Positions 47,836 through 59,300 of a stretch of 64,000 bases of DNA are shown one piece after another (the stretch's first letter is position 1; each line of letters starts with the position of its first letter). This DNA comes from Tulasnella sp. 424 (lineage: Eukaryota > Basidiomycota > Agaricomycetes > Cantharellales > Tulasnellaceae): the NCBI GenBank assembly GCA_019633425.1, contig WSUB01000001.1:496001-560000 (forward strand). The letters are read 5' to 3'. A program made the translations under genes and the position numbers. The notes beneath the pieces are model-generated. The model was not told the DNA's origin and searched no databases. It saw only the letters and a program-made list of their open reading frames with translations.

Positions 47836-50418
47836 ATGCCAGGAGCGATGATGGACACTTTCAAGAGTACGTACCCCCCTTCATGTTCTCCTCTTTGCTC
47901 TCCATCACCATTAATAACCATCTCGCCGTAGACTTCATTCGGCATGGTAAGCATGCCAAAGCCTCCACTCAGCAACAGCAGCAACAGCAGCCGCAGCCTG
48001 CGTCGGTAACTCACCAGTACGCACCACCTCCGCCGCCCAAGCAGCCGGCGCGGGTCATTGAACCCAAAGACACCCCTCCTTCTAGCACCGCGGGCCGAAG
48101 GAGAGAACAGCCTCCCCAGCACATCGATTTTGGCGAAGCAGCCCAGCCTCATGTCACCCAGGACTCTAAAGGACACGCCGTCCTGGCCAACGCTCCAGCA
48201 GTCCAAACCCCCTACGCTAAAGAGGCAGAAATGATCGTCAAAGAAGAACGAGAAGCCAAGAACAAGATGCCAGTATATGAAGGTTTGGAGCGCTTCAAGC
48301 TAGTCGAAAAGATGGGCGAGTCAGTGGCTTTCATCTCTCTTGCTCTCATGCCGGTCTTCGGTGCAGCCAACGCCGAGCAGATAAGCTGATCCCCAATCTC
48401 CGTTCTTCAGCGGTGCGTTCTCCCATGTTTACAAGGCTATCGACCTCCAAACCGGGCAAAAAGTCGCAGGTCAGTTTTAAAAATATCTGCAAATCGGCAA
48501 ACCTACCGTTGGGGGAGCGGTTTTCGCTGACGTCATGTTTCGGTTCGCAGTCAAGATCGTTCGCAAATACGAGCTCTCCCAAAGTCAGGTCAGAGAACCT
48601 CTCTACCAATATGGCATCGTATTTCTTTTTCTTAACTCTCTCTTGGGCTCTTGGCGTCGTTCATAATATCTTCTGGGCATAATGTGGTCGTTCTCTTGTG
48701 TTTTCGTGGTTTTTTTTTTTTTTTTTTGTTCTCGTCTTTTTGCAGGATGGAGATAAGCATCTGAATCCTCAGTTCAAGAAGAGGCCGAAGGTGACGGAGG
48801 TAGGGGGATTGCTTTGTCTCGGATTTTTCCTCCCCCCTTCACTTCTTCCGTTCGCTTTATTCTTTATGACTTCCCATCGCACCCTTTTTACCTATTAGTC
48901 TGGTCGTGGCTCTCTGACATCGCCTGTTATATTTATTTCTAGAGAGCCAACATCCTCAAGGAAGTTCAAATCATGCGAGGAATGAACCACCCCAACATCG
49001 TCAAGTTGATCTCATTCACAGAGTCCCAGGAACACTATTTCCTCGTGCTCGAACGTTAGTAGCTCAGCCTGCTGCTCCATAGTCAACGTCTTTGACATAT
49101 TGTTTCTTATAGTTATGGAAGGAGGCGAACTGTTCCATCAAATCGTCAAGCTCACATATTTCAGCGAGCATCTAGCTCGCCACGTAATTCTACAAGTAGC
49201 TAAGGCGATAAGACACCTTCACGAGGAGAAGGGTGTTGTCCACCGGTACGCACATTCGCCTCTCGATCGCCCTCGCTGTTTCTCACCAGCTGCACCACAG
49301 CGACATTAAACCCGAAAACATCCTCTTCGACCGGATACCGATTATTCCATCCAAAAATCCGATGCACCGACCATACGACGAGGAGAAAGAAGATGAAGGC
49401 GAGTTTCTCGATGGAGTTGGCGGAGGAGGAATCGGTCGGGTCAAGATCGCAGATTTCGGGCTGAGCAAGATTATCTGGGACGAGCAAACCATGACACCTT
49501 GCGGAACAGTGGGTTACACAGCTCCCGAAATTGTCAAGGATGAGCGGTATTCCAAGAGCGTCGACATGTGGGCCCTTGGATGTGTCTTGTACACCCTGCT
49601 TTGCGGATTCCCGCCGTTCTACGATGAGAGCATCAACATCTTGACAGAGAAGGTTGCTCGAGGCTACTACACTTTCCTGAGCCCGTGGTGGGACGATATC
49701 AGCCCATCTTGTATGTGTTTTTCGAAGCGTTATCGTGTGACTTTATACTGATGGATGTTCTTCTACAGCGAAGGATCTTATCACCCATCTTCTGTGTGTT
49801 GATCCAACCCAGAGGTACACCATCGACGAGTTTCTCAATCACCCATGGTGCAAGGAACCTCTCGGGCAAGTCGCTCCAACGCCCGCCCTCCGGACTGCCG
49901 CCTACGAATCACCGTTACTCGCTTACCCTGGTGCTCGGGATGGTCGTTCGCCTGGTGTCGCTCAACTGAAGGAGGCATTCGACGTGACCTACGCTGTACA
50001 CCGAATGGAAGAGGAAGGTGCCCGAAAACGAGCGGGATACGGTGCAGGAGGGCGTGGATTCCTTGGTGGTCTGAATGAGGAAGCCGACGAAGAGGACGAC
50101 CAAGCAATGGCAGTCGAGGAGGTCGCGAAGAAGCACGGTCAAAAGGCCGCACAGGTTGTTGAAGGCGTTGCCCGTTCAGCGCAACCTCAGCAAGGAAGCG
50201 GTCGTGCTTATGAGCTGGCCGATGGTCGTGCTGGTGTCCGTGACCAAGGAAGACGAAAGCCACGAAAAGCCGCTGACGCTAGCGGAACCGGATTCGAGTT
50301 AGACATGAACAATGCGACGTTGTTGGGCAAGAGGAACCATCGCCGCGGTGGTAACGAACCTAGCCCCTTGGGTCAGGGAGCGGCCAGGAGGGCAATGTCG
50401 CCCATGCAGCTGGACTAG
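47836..50418 (+). CDS. CAMK-family kinase, Rck2/Srk1-like (MAPK-activated kinase)
   Basis: Start at 47836 ([10 protein letters not shown]); at least seven exons. A Gln/Pro-rich leader precedes the kinase: [11 protein letters not shown] (spliced), [11 protein letters not shown], an insert [56 protein letters not shown] (spliced), [22 protein letters not shown] and [14 protein letters not shown] roughly 35-residue acidic insert lies between HRD and DFG ([14 protein letters not shown]). These inserts and the GYTAPE loop fit the fungal Rck1/Rck2/Srk1 branch, which stress MAP kinases (Hog1/Sty1) phosphorylate. The C-terminal 190 residues are disordered and basic ([21 protein letters not shown]). 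The kinase residues are complete. An intron holds an 18-base T run. Confidence 0.88.
48710..48727 (+). repeat. Poly-T run (18 T) in an intron
   Basis: A homopolymer of 18 T lies in an intron of the Rck2-like kinase. It may act as the polypyrimidine tract before the 3' splice site at about 48745. Length errors are likely in such a run. Confidence 0.8.
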
Positions 50419-50831
50419 GGTGAGCGATGATTTACCTCGCTGCCACGGAACCGTGCCAATCCATTCCGAATGATCAACTATCATGTATGGATTTTCTTTG
50501 TTGTTTTACTTGATCTACACACCTTGCAAGCATTTCTTTATTCCCAATACCTTGCTTTTTCGTAATGCCACGCCGAGCGAGCTCGGTAGTACTTTCCTAT
50601 TACCAGATCGTCTCTCCCGATCATGCCAAATTACAGGTTGTACAATAGCTTAGAATACCATCTTTCGATCCTCGACACCCCTTGGCTCGATAATGGTGAC
50701 CGTTCTGAAAGCAATGGTGTCGCCGAATCACAGTCGAGACAGGTGCTTTTCCATGCTCGCAGAAACAGTAATCGCTTGATATTCAATATCACGTACGAAC
50801 GTGAGTAAGAGACAATCACTCCAAGTTAATT
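50419..50831. other. Convergent 3' region
   Basis: 413 bases between the converging kinase and isochorismatase genes. The two overlapping short frames at 50623..50819 on either strand lack motifs. Confidence 0.4.
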
Positions 50832-51736
50832 TCAAACAGATGCACCGGCATTCCCTAACAATGACTTGAGACTTTCTGATATATTCGATTTTTCTTCCTT
50901 CATGAGACCGGCGAAGGTCTTGAATTTTGAGTCGGACGCATCGCCTAGACGAAGTGGAAAACGGTAAACAGCAGCTCCACAAACCACAAAGCAGGACCGA
51001 CACACCCATCATTTCATAGAGGAGCGACTCGCTCGTGGTAACGGATGCACCAGCTTGGCGCATACGGGCCAAGGCAATGGGTACTTCCTCGGCGTTGATC
51101 GAAGAGACACCGTCAGCCAAAACGTGAACGTCTTTACCTTCCGCAAGGAGTGCCATCGCAGTTTGCACCACGCAGATATGGCTCTGTGGAAAGTGGAGCA
51201 TCGTCGTCATATCAGTTTCAAGGTGCTCGCTACGTGCGATATACAACGTTGTTACCTCGACGCCAAATAACACGACGCTTTGGATATCCTTTTGGCTGAG
51301 CATCGTTTCAACTTCGGGAACGAGCATCCCGAATTTGGTTTTTGGGTAAGGTCCGAATCGTTGGGATTCTGGAAGTGTAGCAAAGCGGTCTAGGACCTCG
51401 GGCACGGTGGCCTGGAAGACTGTCAAGCGGAAGCTAAACGTTATTGGCTGGGGGCTTGGAGCACGGCATGAAACGATTACTCGCCTCTCGGAAGCTGCTC
51501 AGTTATGACGACAGGTACTTTGAAGACCTCTGCAACACGGACCATACGCGCAGCAGTTTTGACTACCGAGTCGTAATTGGATACAGCTCCACCTACGATC
51601 AGGGCCAAAGTTCAGAGCTTCTCCACGATCATTATCGAACCGGTCAAACGAACATACGCAATCGATCCTGAATGTCACAGACAAAGAACGCAGTGCGCTC
51701 GGGGACGATCTTTACTACTCTTGCGTAGGATACCAT
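50832..51736 (-). CDS. Isochorismatase-like cysteine hydrolase (ISOC type)
   Basis: Five exons on minus: 51736..51658, 51592..51481, 51433..51256, 51183..51006 and 50944..50832, giving 219 residues with consistent phases. The hydrolase fold is clear: TAFFVCDIQDRLRGAV (catalytic Asp in CDIQD), VFKVPVVITEQLPRGD, KTKFGML (catalytic Lys), VVLFGVESHICVVQTAMALL (nucleophile Cys in HICVVQTA), and VHVLADGVSSINAEE. The C-terminus is a charged helix (KTFAGLMKEEKSN). These features place it with eukaryotic ISOC1/ISOC2-type proteins. The natural substrate is unknown. The start is the Met just before SYARVV, which gives the family's normal length, although the frame is open further upstream. Confidence 0.93.
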
Positions 51737-52364
51737 GCTCGTTTTGTCAGCGGGTTGGAGGGAGATGGGGATGGTGGAAGGAAGGAAACCTTGGAGGAAC
51801 GGGTTTCCGTCGCGGGGGCGCGTGACCCTGTCGGAAGACGCCGTCATTATCATGCTCGTCTTTCGACCCCACTCGTGAATCCACCGCCGGCGACGTCGAC
51901 TGCGATGAACAACGACGAGCAACAATAAATCATGATTGCAACGTGCACGTTGATGCATTCCACTTGCGCGCAGACACATTGCTGCTTTGGTGTGACATTC
52001 CTCGACGTACTCGGACATGTGATGCGAGCTCCAGCCATCCAATTGCCTCATCCATAACGAAGGTCATGCTGAAGTCAATCGCTGGTAGAATTGGAAATGA
52101 TGGATGCGCCCGCTGTGCGTTCACCGTTCCCGACCGAATTTGAGCCCGAATTTGAGACCGGTGGCTCTGGATGCCTGTCATTCGCCCTTAATCGGGAAGT
52201 ACGAGCTGTCTATATGGAAGGCTTGGATCTGCTTCTGCCCGAGAGCTCCTAGGAATAAAAGAGAAAAGCAATGAGGCCCACATCCAGCTGTCGTATACTC
52301 GTTCTCACTCGTCACTCGATCGCACTCTCGTCTGCACCTTCGCCCTCGCATATCATCCATCGTC
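51737..52364. other. Divergent region between the isochorismatase-like and lectin-like genes
   Basis: 628 bases. An upstream extension of the isochorismatase frame is open but Arg/Ser-rich and unlike a conserved protein. An A-rich aataaaagagaaaag at about 52254..52268 could serve as core promoter for the lectin-like gene. Confidence 0.4.
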
Positions 52365-53662
52365 ATGAACTCCAACCAGCTTCCTTTGATTCCAGACATC
52401 TACCACGTCGGCTGTCTACCCGGTGTCGACAAAGAGGTTACTTTGTACCTTGACCACGCCAACGTCGACCAACCAGTCTTGGCGAAAACTGGAGTTGAAG
52501 ATCTCCCAGCCCAAGAGGTACGCGCGAGGGTCTTAGCACTGCTGAGCTTTTGTTGCCACGGATCGACTGACTTGCGCGCCGTCCCTAGTGGGTGTTCACC
52601 TGGAAGCCGGATTCGTCCGCTTTGTTTTCCATCTACAATATCCAGAGCGGGCAGTACCTCGGCGTTGACGGCGGCAAAGTCAAGGCTTTGTCGACTCTTT
52701 TCTGGTGGACGCTTGTTCGAGATGACATGGTGAGTTCGCGCCGAGTGATGGCGGTATCCATGCGCTCCAGGTTTCTGACTCTGGGCTTGGTCTGCCGGCA
52801 GTATTATTCTATTGTCTCTGGAGACTTGTCTTTGAAGATGCAGGGGGGCGGTGATGGCGCACAGGTACGTTGCCACTACATATATATCTCCCCTGTCTAT
52901 TTCGACCGATTCCGGAACACCTTCCCGGTTTCAGGTTGTCCTAGAAAGCGCGTCAACCAACACTCAACGCTGGACTGTCATCCCAACAGCAGGTGGCAAG
53001 TACGGACCCTACTGGCTCAAGCACAAAGAAGCGCAGAATTACCTGGCTCTTCAAGGCGGCAGCTACGCCGACAAGACTCACGCCCAAGGCTTCAAGGGAA
53101 CGCCTGAACGTAAAGCCGACCCCTCGTTCCAATGGCGCTTAATTCCCACCGGACCGAATGGGAGCAACCTGGTGCGGATTCAGAATGTCTGTAGCAGCAC
53201 GTGCTTGATGAGACACGGAGGACCTGTCGCCGGCGCCGTGCAGATCTCCGGCTGGTCGAAACCTGATCACAAGTGGGTCTCAAAGCAAGCGCCCGGTGAA
53301 CCCAACGCACGGATGTAAGTGGATTGTAATAAGCATAATCCGATTCATAGAGTCATTGATCACGCGTTCACTTGTTCTCCCATGCCAGTTTCCAGGTCGA
53401 AGGCTCGAATTACGTGACAGAGCTGTACGCGGGTTCAGCCAAAGACGGCAACGATGTAAGCTGATATTCGGAACTCGAGGCTTGGGAGAACATTCTGGGA
53501 CTGAAGTTATTCTCTCCACTTGATTCAGGCTGTTATTTGGCCCTTCAAGGAAGGAAATCCCCGGCAGGTGCGTTCCATCGCGGCATGCATAGCATCCGAA
53601 GCTATTTTAACGACCAGGGTGTGTCTCCACAGGTGTGGTATCTTGAGTCCTGCGATTGTTGA
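52365..53662 (+). CDS. Ricin-B-like protein with two predicted beta-trefoil halves
   Basis: Seven exons (52365..52517, 52589..52729, 52802..52864, 52935..53314, 53389..53455, 53529..53567, 53633..53662) encode 290 residues. There is no signal peptide or membrane helix. Six Trp motifs of the QxW kind recur: QEW (Trp 52), FWW (91), QRW (132), FQW (186), HKW (233) and QVW (283). Spacing is about 40 residues in the first three and about 48 in the last three, which fits two tandem beta-trefoils of three lobes each. Each is preceded by a strand such as QYLGVDGGKV or NYLALQGGSY. R-type lectins bind glycans, and many fungal ones are cytosolic defence proteins. Sugar binding here is unproven. It ends in Cys (LESCDC). 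Confidence 0.75.
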
Positions 53663-54427
53663 AGGCGAATGGGGATCGACGGATGCATCTCCAAATTGGC
53701 CCCTGTATCTTGGGTTTTAATAAAACTAATGAGCAACATGCCTGATTGATTTTGGCTTTATCCTCTGAAGGGCGATGATCGAGGAAATTGGCTTCTTTCT
53801 GCGTAATTCCGTCAGGGACCCCGTGCCGAGCTTATTCTTGCAAGATGACGAGGGCGAATTACAAACATTACATCATCGCAAACACTTTTCACTTTTGTCA
53901 ATGCTGCTCTCAATCTTTCGCCCTCTCCAACTTCTATGTCAAGGTTCAACCCCACAAGCCATCTTATGAGCGGATACGATTGTCGACAAAGTGTTCTGGC
54001 GATGTGGCTTGATTTTATTTTGCTTTTCGGGTGGCGTTAGGTTGTCAGGGTGTGACACCGATCGCTGGAATCTGCGACGCGGGGAGAGATCTGACGATGG
54101 GTTCCTCCCAATTCACCAGAAAGATCGCGAAGGCTTCTCCCCCCCCCCCCCTCATACAAGCAGCTCATCAGAGACCATGGCTTCTTCCAACCATCCACGG
54201 TATCGACAGTACCAAGTCGTGGCTTTCCTGCCTCTCCAGCTTGACCGCTGACCTTTAAAAACCCTGGTTGCGCTCTCCAACACCCCAGTCAACTTCGCAA
54301 TCCCAAGTGGCGCTTTCCACTGGAACTCTCAACGTTTAAACGCTCTACGATCTTTGCTTCATATCGTCGTATACCCAGCCTATTCTAATCGCGCTTTACC
54401 GCTTTACCAAGTCAAGGAACCGGATTC
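53663..54427. other. Intergenic region upstream of the LON/RING gene
   Basis: 765 bases between two plus-strand genes. It holds a C13 run (separate entry) and a TTTAAAAA sequence at about 54254..54261 that could serve as a TATA element for the next gene. The plus frames in it lack recognisable motifs. Confidence 0.45.
54139..54151 (+). repeat. Poly-C run (13 C)
   Basis: A homopolymer of 13 C in the upstream region of the LON/RING gene. Copy number is error-prone in sequencing. Confidence 0.8.
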
Positions 54428-57011
54428 ATGGGCGAACACAGCGAGGGGTCTCAGCACGATCCCCGGCTCCCGCCGTTGCACACTAGGAACACCACGGCAC
54501 GCAGCTCTTCAGCTTCGGAGTCTAGCAGGACCCCTCGCTCATTATCCCAATTATCTCTGGATGCACCCAGCGAACAACAACCGGGAGCCGGTCACTCACA
54601 TGGCCATTCCCCCGGCATTGCAACGTCAGATCCTGAGCCTTGCGATCGCGGAGGAAGAGAGAGCGATACGACGCCGCCCGCCACATTCTCATCATCGCGT
54701 TGTAGGTATTCTATATTTTATATATGGACTGACTCCCTACTTGGAGGCTCGTCGGCTAACGCTCTCTATCCTCTCTTCTTCAGTCGTACGACAGCCGGGG
54801 CGATCTACCATTCACCCACCGCCCGCGTCTAAAGATCCTCCGATGTCGGATTCGACCAAGGACGGCCGCATCAAGATTCCTTCGGCTTTAGAGGTGCTCG
54901 CGTTGCTCGACTGTCCGGTCTGTCGACGCACTTTGGAGCTGCCTACGACCCTTCGATGCGGGCATACAGTCTGCAGTGTCCACGTCCAACTCGACCTAAA
55001 GGACAAGGGCGCGGCATCGGAATCAGTCCCGCTTTCCCGTTCGACGGCTGCGTCGCCCGAACAGATGGCTTCTGGCACCTCTAGCCCAGCTCCAGCGGCC
55101 CGACCAGATCCACTCAGCAGTCTTCCTTCGTGCCCCCTTGAACCCTGCATCGCGCCCACTACTCGACATCAACCTCCCATCTACACATCTACGCCATCTA
55201 GCACCCGTGTTGCCCACTACCCACCCCCTGCCTCGAGTGCCGCTGGTTCGACGTCATCGCTCTCATCCACACTCTCCACAGAGACCCGGTCTTTAGCAAC
55301 TAGCCGTCCAAGGAAGGTGGCGTCTCCTCGAGTCGACATCACCATCAGCAAGATTCTTCAAATCACGCTTGACGCAGCTCACAAAGATGGGCGGCGCAAC
55401 GTCGATGTAGTCTCGGCGGAGAATCGCTGGTCTTCGGATGACGATGGTGACGAGCAAGACGAGGAGCATCCAAGTCGTCGGCCATCGCCCCTATGTGCGA
55501 CGCCCTCGCCCGCTCGAGCTGGCTCACTCCCGGAAACGCCACCAGGGATTGCTCCGCAACCGGCTCGCAGCCACCGCCCCACGTCCACCACCCCTTCGTC
55601 TCGTTATTCTTCCACGCGAGATTCTGGCAGTGATTCCGACAAGCCCAAGGTGAAAAGACGAAAGACTACGCCATCTTCGCCCTCCCGAGGCCCGACCAAC
55701 CCTGAAGAGGTGGCCAAGTTCTTGAAAAGCTTGCAAGCTGAAGTTCGGTGCGAGATTTGCTTCTCACTCCTGTATGAGCCAGTCACTACGCCCTGTCAGC
55801 ACGTGAGCGTTTCCCTTCCCTATTATGGTTTATGCGAATAGCCTCTGATCGGCTTCGGTCCGTTGTCGTCTTTGCTACATAGACTTTCTGCTCAAAGTGT
55901 CTATCCAGGACGTTGGATCACAGTATATTGTGCCCACTGTGCAGACAAGATTTACCTGGGTTCGCTTATTTCCATGAGCACGCTGTCAACAAGGTAGTTG
56001 AGTCTCTTAGTATGTCTCTGCTTTACGTCTTCCAACTCTACAGCTGGCTGACAAGTTCTATCACAGTCGTCTATGCCTTTCCGAATGTGCTTGCGGACAG
56101 GAAGACCGCCGTCGAGGAGGAAGCGCGAAACGCCCGATTGGATACCCCCATTTTTATTTGCCAACTATCCTTCCCCGGTCTACCCACGATACTGCATATA
56201 TTTGAACCCCGGTAGGTTTGGACTTGTTCCCAGTCCCAATCACACAGCTCATCTCGGTGTTCCGCACATCGCATGGGTTTGATGACAGATATCGGCTGAT
56301 GCTCCGACGTTGCCTCCAGGGTCCGAATCACGCATTCGGTATGATCATGCCTCCCCGAACGACTGCCCCACCTGATGCGGCAGAATATGGGACAATGCTG
56401 GAGATACGGAGCGTTCAGATGTTGCCTGATGGTCGGAGTATGGTGGAAACCGTAGGCACCTATCGCTTCCGAGTAGTGGAGAAAGGCAGTTTAGACGGAT
56501 ATATGGTTGCCAAGATCGTCAGGTATGTGATTGTCCGTGTCGTGTCTCGGGCAAGGTTGACTCATAATGTCTCCACTGCTAATGTAGGATCGATGATCTC
56601 CCCGACGATGCGGATGATCTATTGGAGCAAACCCTGGCGGCTCCCCAACAGGGAATCACACCTGAGCCCACCGTGGAGCAATTGATGGCGACGTGTCGGG
56701 AGTTTTACGACCAGCTAAAAGACGGAACTGCTCCGTGGGTCGTGCAACAGCTCAACAACACCTACGGGTCAATGCCGGAGGATCCGAGTACGTTTGGATA
56801 TTGGATGGCTGTGGTAGGTGACGCCCTTGGCTCGTGGCAACAGTACCAGATTGACGTTTCGGACCCATCCCAGCTCCTTCCGATCGACGATCATCAAAAG
56901 TCGAGCTTGTTGGCGCTTCGCTCCCCTCGCTTGAGACTTCGTTTGATCGTTCACTGGATTGAAAGCTTGAACAGTTCGTGGTGGTTTGGACAAGGTTGTG
57001 TCATTTCATAG
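54428..57011 (+). CDS. LON-substrate-binding-domain RING E3 ubiquitin ligase (LONRF type)
   Basis: Multi-exon; the start at 54428 opens a Ser/Pro leader spliced as SSSRF-VRQPGR. A first, incomplete RING-like finger reads LLDCPVCRRTLELPTTLRCG with HTVC. After a long Ser/Pro/acidic linker comes a full C3HC4 RING: VRCEICFSLLYEPVTTPCQH, TFCSKCLSRTLD and CPLCRQDLPGF, with the splice inside it restoring CQH-TFCSKC. The LON N-terminal (PUA-like) domain follows: FICQLSFPGLPTILHIFEPR, YRLMLRRCLQG, FGMIMPPR and YGTMLEIRSVQ, ending in a helical part (FGYWMAVV, SPRLRLRLIVHWIESL). LONRF proteins ubiquitinate damaged or misfolded proteins. The first RING lacks several zinc ligands and may be vestigial or split by the linker. 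Confidence 0.93.
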
Positions 57012-57594
57012 ATCCCCATTCTTCATTTCCTGCTTCTTTGTTGCAATCTTCTTCTCTTTCATTCTGTATGATTAGATGCTCTGTGGTGTAGCTACAGCGC
57101 TGGTTCTCGATTTTTTGTTTTGCTTCCTTGCCATCTGTCGTCATTTTGCATTTTCTCGGTTCGGCATCACATTACAACTCCTCGATCCTCACTGCCATCG
57201 TATTTATTCGCTGCTCGTCGCTTGCTACCAGTGTATATTTGAATCATGATTGTTGCTCGGCGGTATAGTTGGCATTGATCTTGACGACTTTGACTGTTCT
57301 GCTGTTCATTTACACTATACGCTCGCCAAGAAGGAATATCACTTGGCGCAAATCACAATGCCTCCGTAGCGTTTCATCAAGCCAATTTTCCAATAGCACA
57401 CGGGAGCAGCTTCGATAAGTTTGAAAGGGCTGGCTACCTTTGTCGCCTGGAGTCAAGGGACGGCAGCGCCTCGACTGGTGCACTGCCACCTCGAGGTACA
57501 TAAGCGCCCCCTTGCTCACTCGTCCACATCCTTCCTTCTGATATAAAACCACCTTTCTCCTTTTACAACGAACTCTGGCTATAGTAGGACCATC
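57012..57594. other. Intergenic region upstream of the F-box gene
   Basis: 583 bases between two plus-strand genes. T-rich sequence near 57040..57130 is probably 3' UTR. A TATA box precedes the next gene (separate entry). Confidence 0.5.
57542..57548 (+). promoter_or_regulatory. TATA box of the F-box gene
   Basis: TATAAAA lies 53 bases upstream of the ATG at 57595, a short but workable distance. Confidence 0.6.
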
Positions 57595-58756
57595 ATGTGG
57601 GACAGAATTCGAGGGCGCCGGGCTCCGAAACCGAACTCAGGTACGTATACGTCTCTGACATCTTTTCGACTGCAGTCAGACAACTTACAGTGTCGGGTAT
57701 CACGACGCCAGGCTTGAGTACTGCTGGGGAGCAAAACGCTACGAACGCGCCACCTCCCCCATGCTACATCGAGCGTCTACAACCTGAACTTCTAGAGCCA
57801 ATACTATCAAGTCTTATTGGGCTTAAAGATTCAGATCACGCTCGCAATAGAACTCTCATTAAGAGTTGGGTTCTGGTTTGTCGACGCTGGAACGCAGTTG
57901 CCTCTCGATTGGCACTTATCAACATTCAAATCGGCAGTCCGCGCTCGACTGACCAGATAATCGAATATGCCCACAGGCTGTCGAGCGTTCAGGGAGGTTG
58001 GGCACCTACGCGGGTCATGCGTATCTCTCACAGGGGAGAAGGGCCAGTATATCGGCTCCCAGAGCTGGTAGAGCTATTTGGGAGGACGTTGTACACATTG
58101 GATATCATAGGCGGTCGAAAGAGGTGGAATGAACCTTACGTGGAAGGAAATTTCCCCCTAGCGGTCGAAGGACAGGTGTTCTTTCCGATGCTGCAGACGT
58201 TGACCATATGGGAAATATCGTCCAGGACGGTACAGGAATGCCTTCGAAATACCGACTCAACAAAATTGAAGGAGATGTCTCTCAGCGTGGCTAGAGACCA
58301 AAGCCCTGAAGAAGGATATCTCAACGGCAGAGTCTTCTCTCAGCTGGAGACTTTGAAGCTCGGGGTGCTTCCTTTCGGAGGGGAGGCGACTTGGGAGGAT
58401 CTGAAAACGGCGACGCCGGCATTGAAGTCCCTGAGAATCGCTGCCAGCAATGCCACTCTATCGGACTTGGCGTATCACATGAAAGAAAAATGGCCAGAGG
58501 GGCTGAAGCGTTTGGACGTCGGAGTTTGGGATTTGCTTGAAACAGTAACAAGCGACCATCCTGCTGTTCAGGCGTTTGTCGAACTTGCAAAGGAAAAGCA
58601 ATTGGAGTCTTTGGATATGGAGGTTCGAGCTGGGATGATGTCGTGGTAGGTATTGCAGAATTGAAATGGACATGCAGCCCTGCTGACTTCTGCCGATACG
58701 ACAGGTCGTTGGTGTCAATGAGGCTCAAGCCGCAAGCGGGTACCACAGGGCAATGA
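57595..58756 (+). CDS. F-box-like protein
   Basis: Three exons (57595..57640, 57691..58645, 58705..58756) encode 350 residues. Near residue 40 lies an F-box-like helix pair: IERLQPELLEPILSSLI and TLIKSWVLVCRRWNAVASRL. The remaining sequence has irregular leucine-rich strands (ELFGRTLYTLDII, FPMLQTLTIWEI, SQLETLKLGVLPF, LKSLRIAASNATL, LKRLDVGVWDLLE) that could form an LRR solenoid. Such proteins present substrates to SCF (Skp1-Cullin) ubiquitin ligases. They belong to the large, rapidly evolving F-box sets of Agaricomycetes. The substrate is unknown. It converges on LCL2 with only 130 bases between stops. Confidence 0.8.
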
Positions 58757-58886
58757 ATAAGTATGGGAATTTACAGTCGTGATAGTATGCGAAGAGTGTT
58801 CTATAGTGGCGTGGGGTTCCAAACCTGTTACGATCTTGTTATTTTTTCAACGCCAACACATCGTAGGAGGCAAGTCTGCTCACCTC

Positions 58887-59300
58887 CTACGGTTTCATCT
58901 TCCGTTCGAGGGACTTGCAGCCCCTTTCCCCACTAACGCAAACGACGGTTCCATCTCCTCGGGAGTCTGAGTCAGGGATAAGACATTTAATCTCCTCTGG
59001 GTTTGGGCACGGGCATTCTGAAGGTCGCTTCACGCAATCCAGAGTCATTGGGCATAAATACGACGAGCAATGTACTTGGAAGGACAAAATGTCAAAAGAG
59101 ATTCCATGAACTGATGCGTGATTCGACCTACTTTGCGCCGCTGTTGCTGCCCACATAGCGGAGCCCGACTGTTGCTGCTGGTGGTACTGCTCTTGGTGAC
59201 CGTGTCCGCCGAATGCTTGCTGGAAAAAGTTGCCAAATTGTGCGGAGACGACGTGAAGATAGACGACCGTTGAGAGCAGAACCGTTAACCCTAGATGCAT
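58887..59300 (-). CDS. lcl2: LCL2 (long chronological lifespan protein 2)
   Basis: Two exons on minus (59300..59132 and 59074..58887) encode 118 residues. A signal peptide (LTVLLSTVVYLHVVSAQF) precedes FGNFFQQAFGG and a His/Gln-rich stretch. The conserved cysteine-rich core is CSSYLCPMTLDCVKRPSECP, CPNPEEIKCLIPDS and DGTVVCVSGERGC. This is the LCL2 family: small, fungal-only and ER-lumenal. In yeast, loss shortens chronological lifespan and affects ER-associated degradation. The spliced junction (AAQ-IHCSSYLCP) brings the cysteine core into frame. The size is normal and all expected Cys pairs are present. Confidence 0.94.
   Translation of the reverse strand: MHLGLTVLLSTVVYLHVVSAQFGNFFQQAFGGHGHQEQYHQQQQSGSAMWAATAAQSRSNHASVHGISFDILSFQVHCSSYLCPMTLDCVKRPSECPCPNPEEIKCLIPDSDSRGDGTVVCVSGERGCKSLERKMKP

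Noticed and set aside
51434..51480. A GC-AG intron in the isochorismatase-like gene
   Set aside because: A canonical GT-AG intron (51480 down to 51434) gives PRGD-FRLTVFQATV with correct phase, so no GC donor is needed.
53775..54258. Several short plus frames between the lectin-like and LON/RING genes
   Set aside because: They overlap one another, have no motif, and cross the C13 run.
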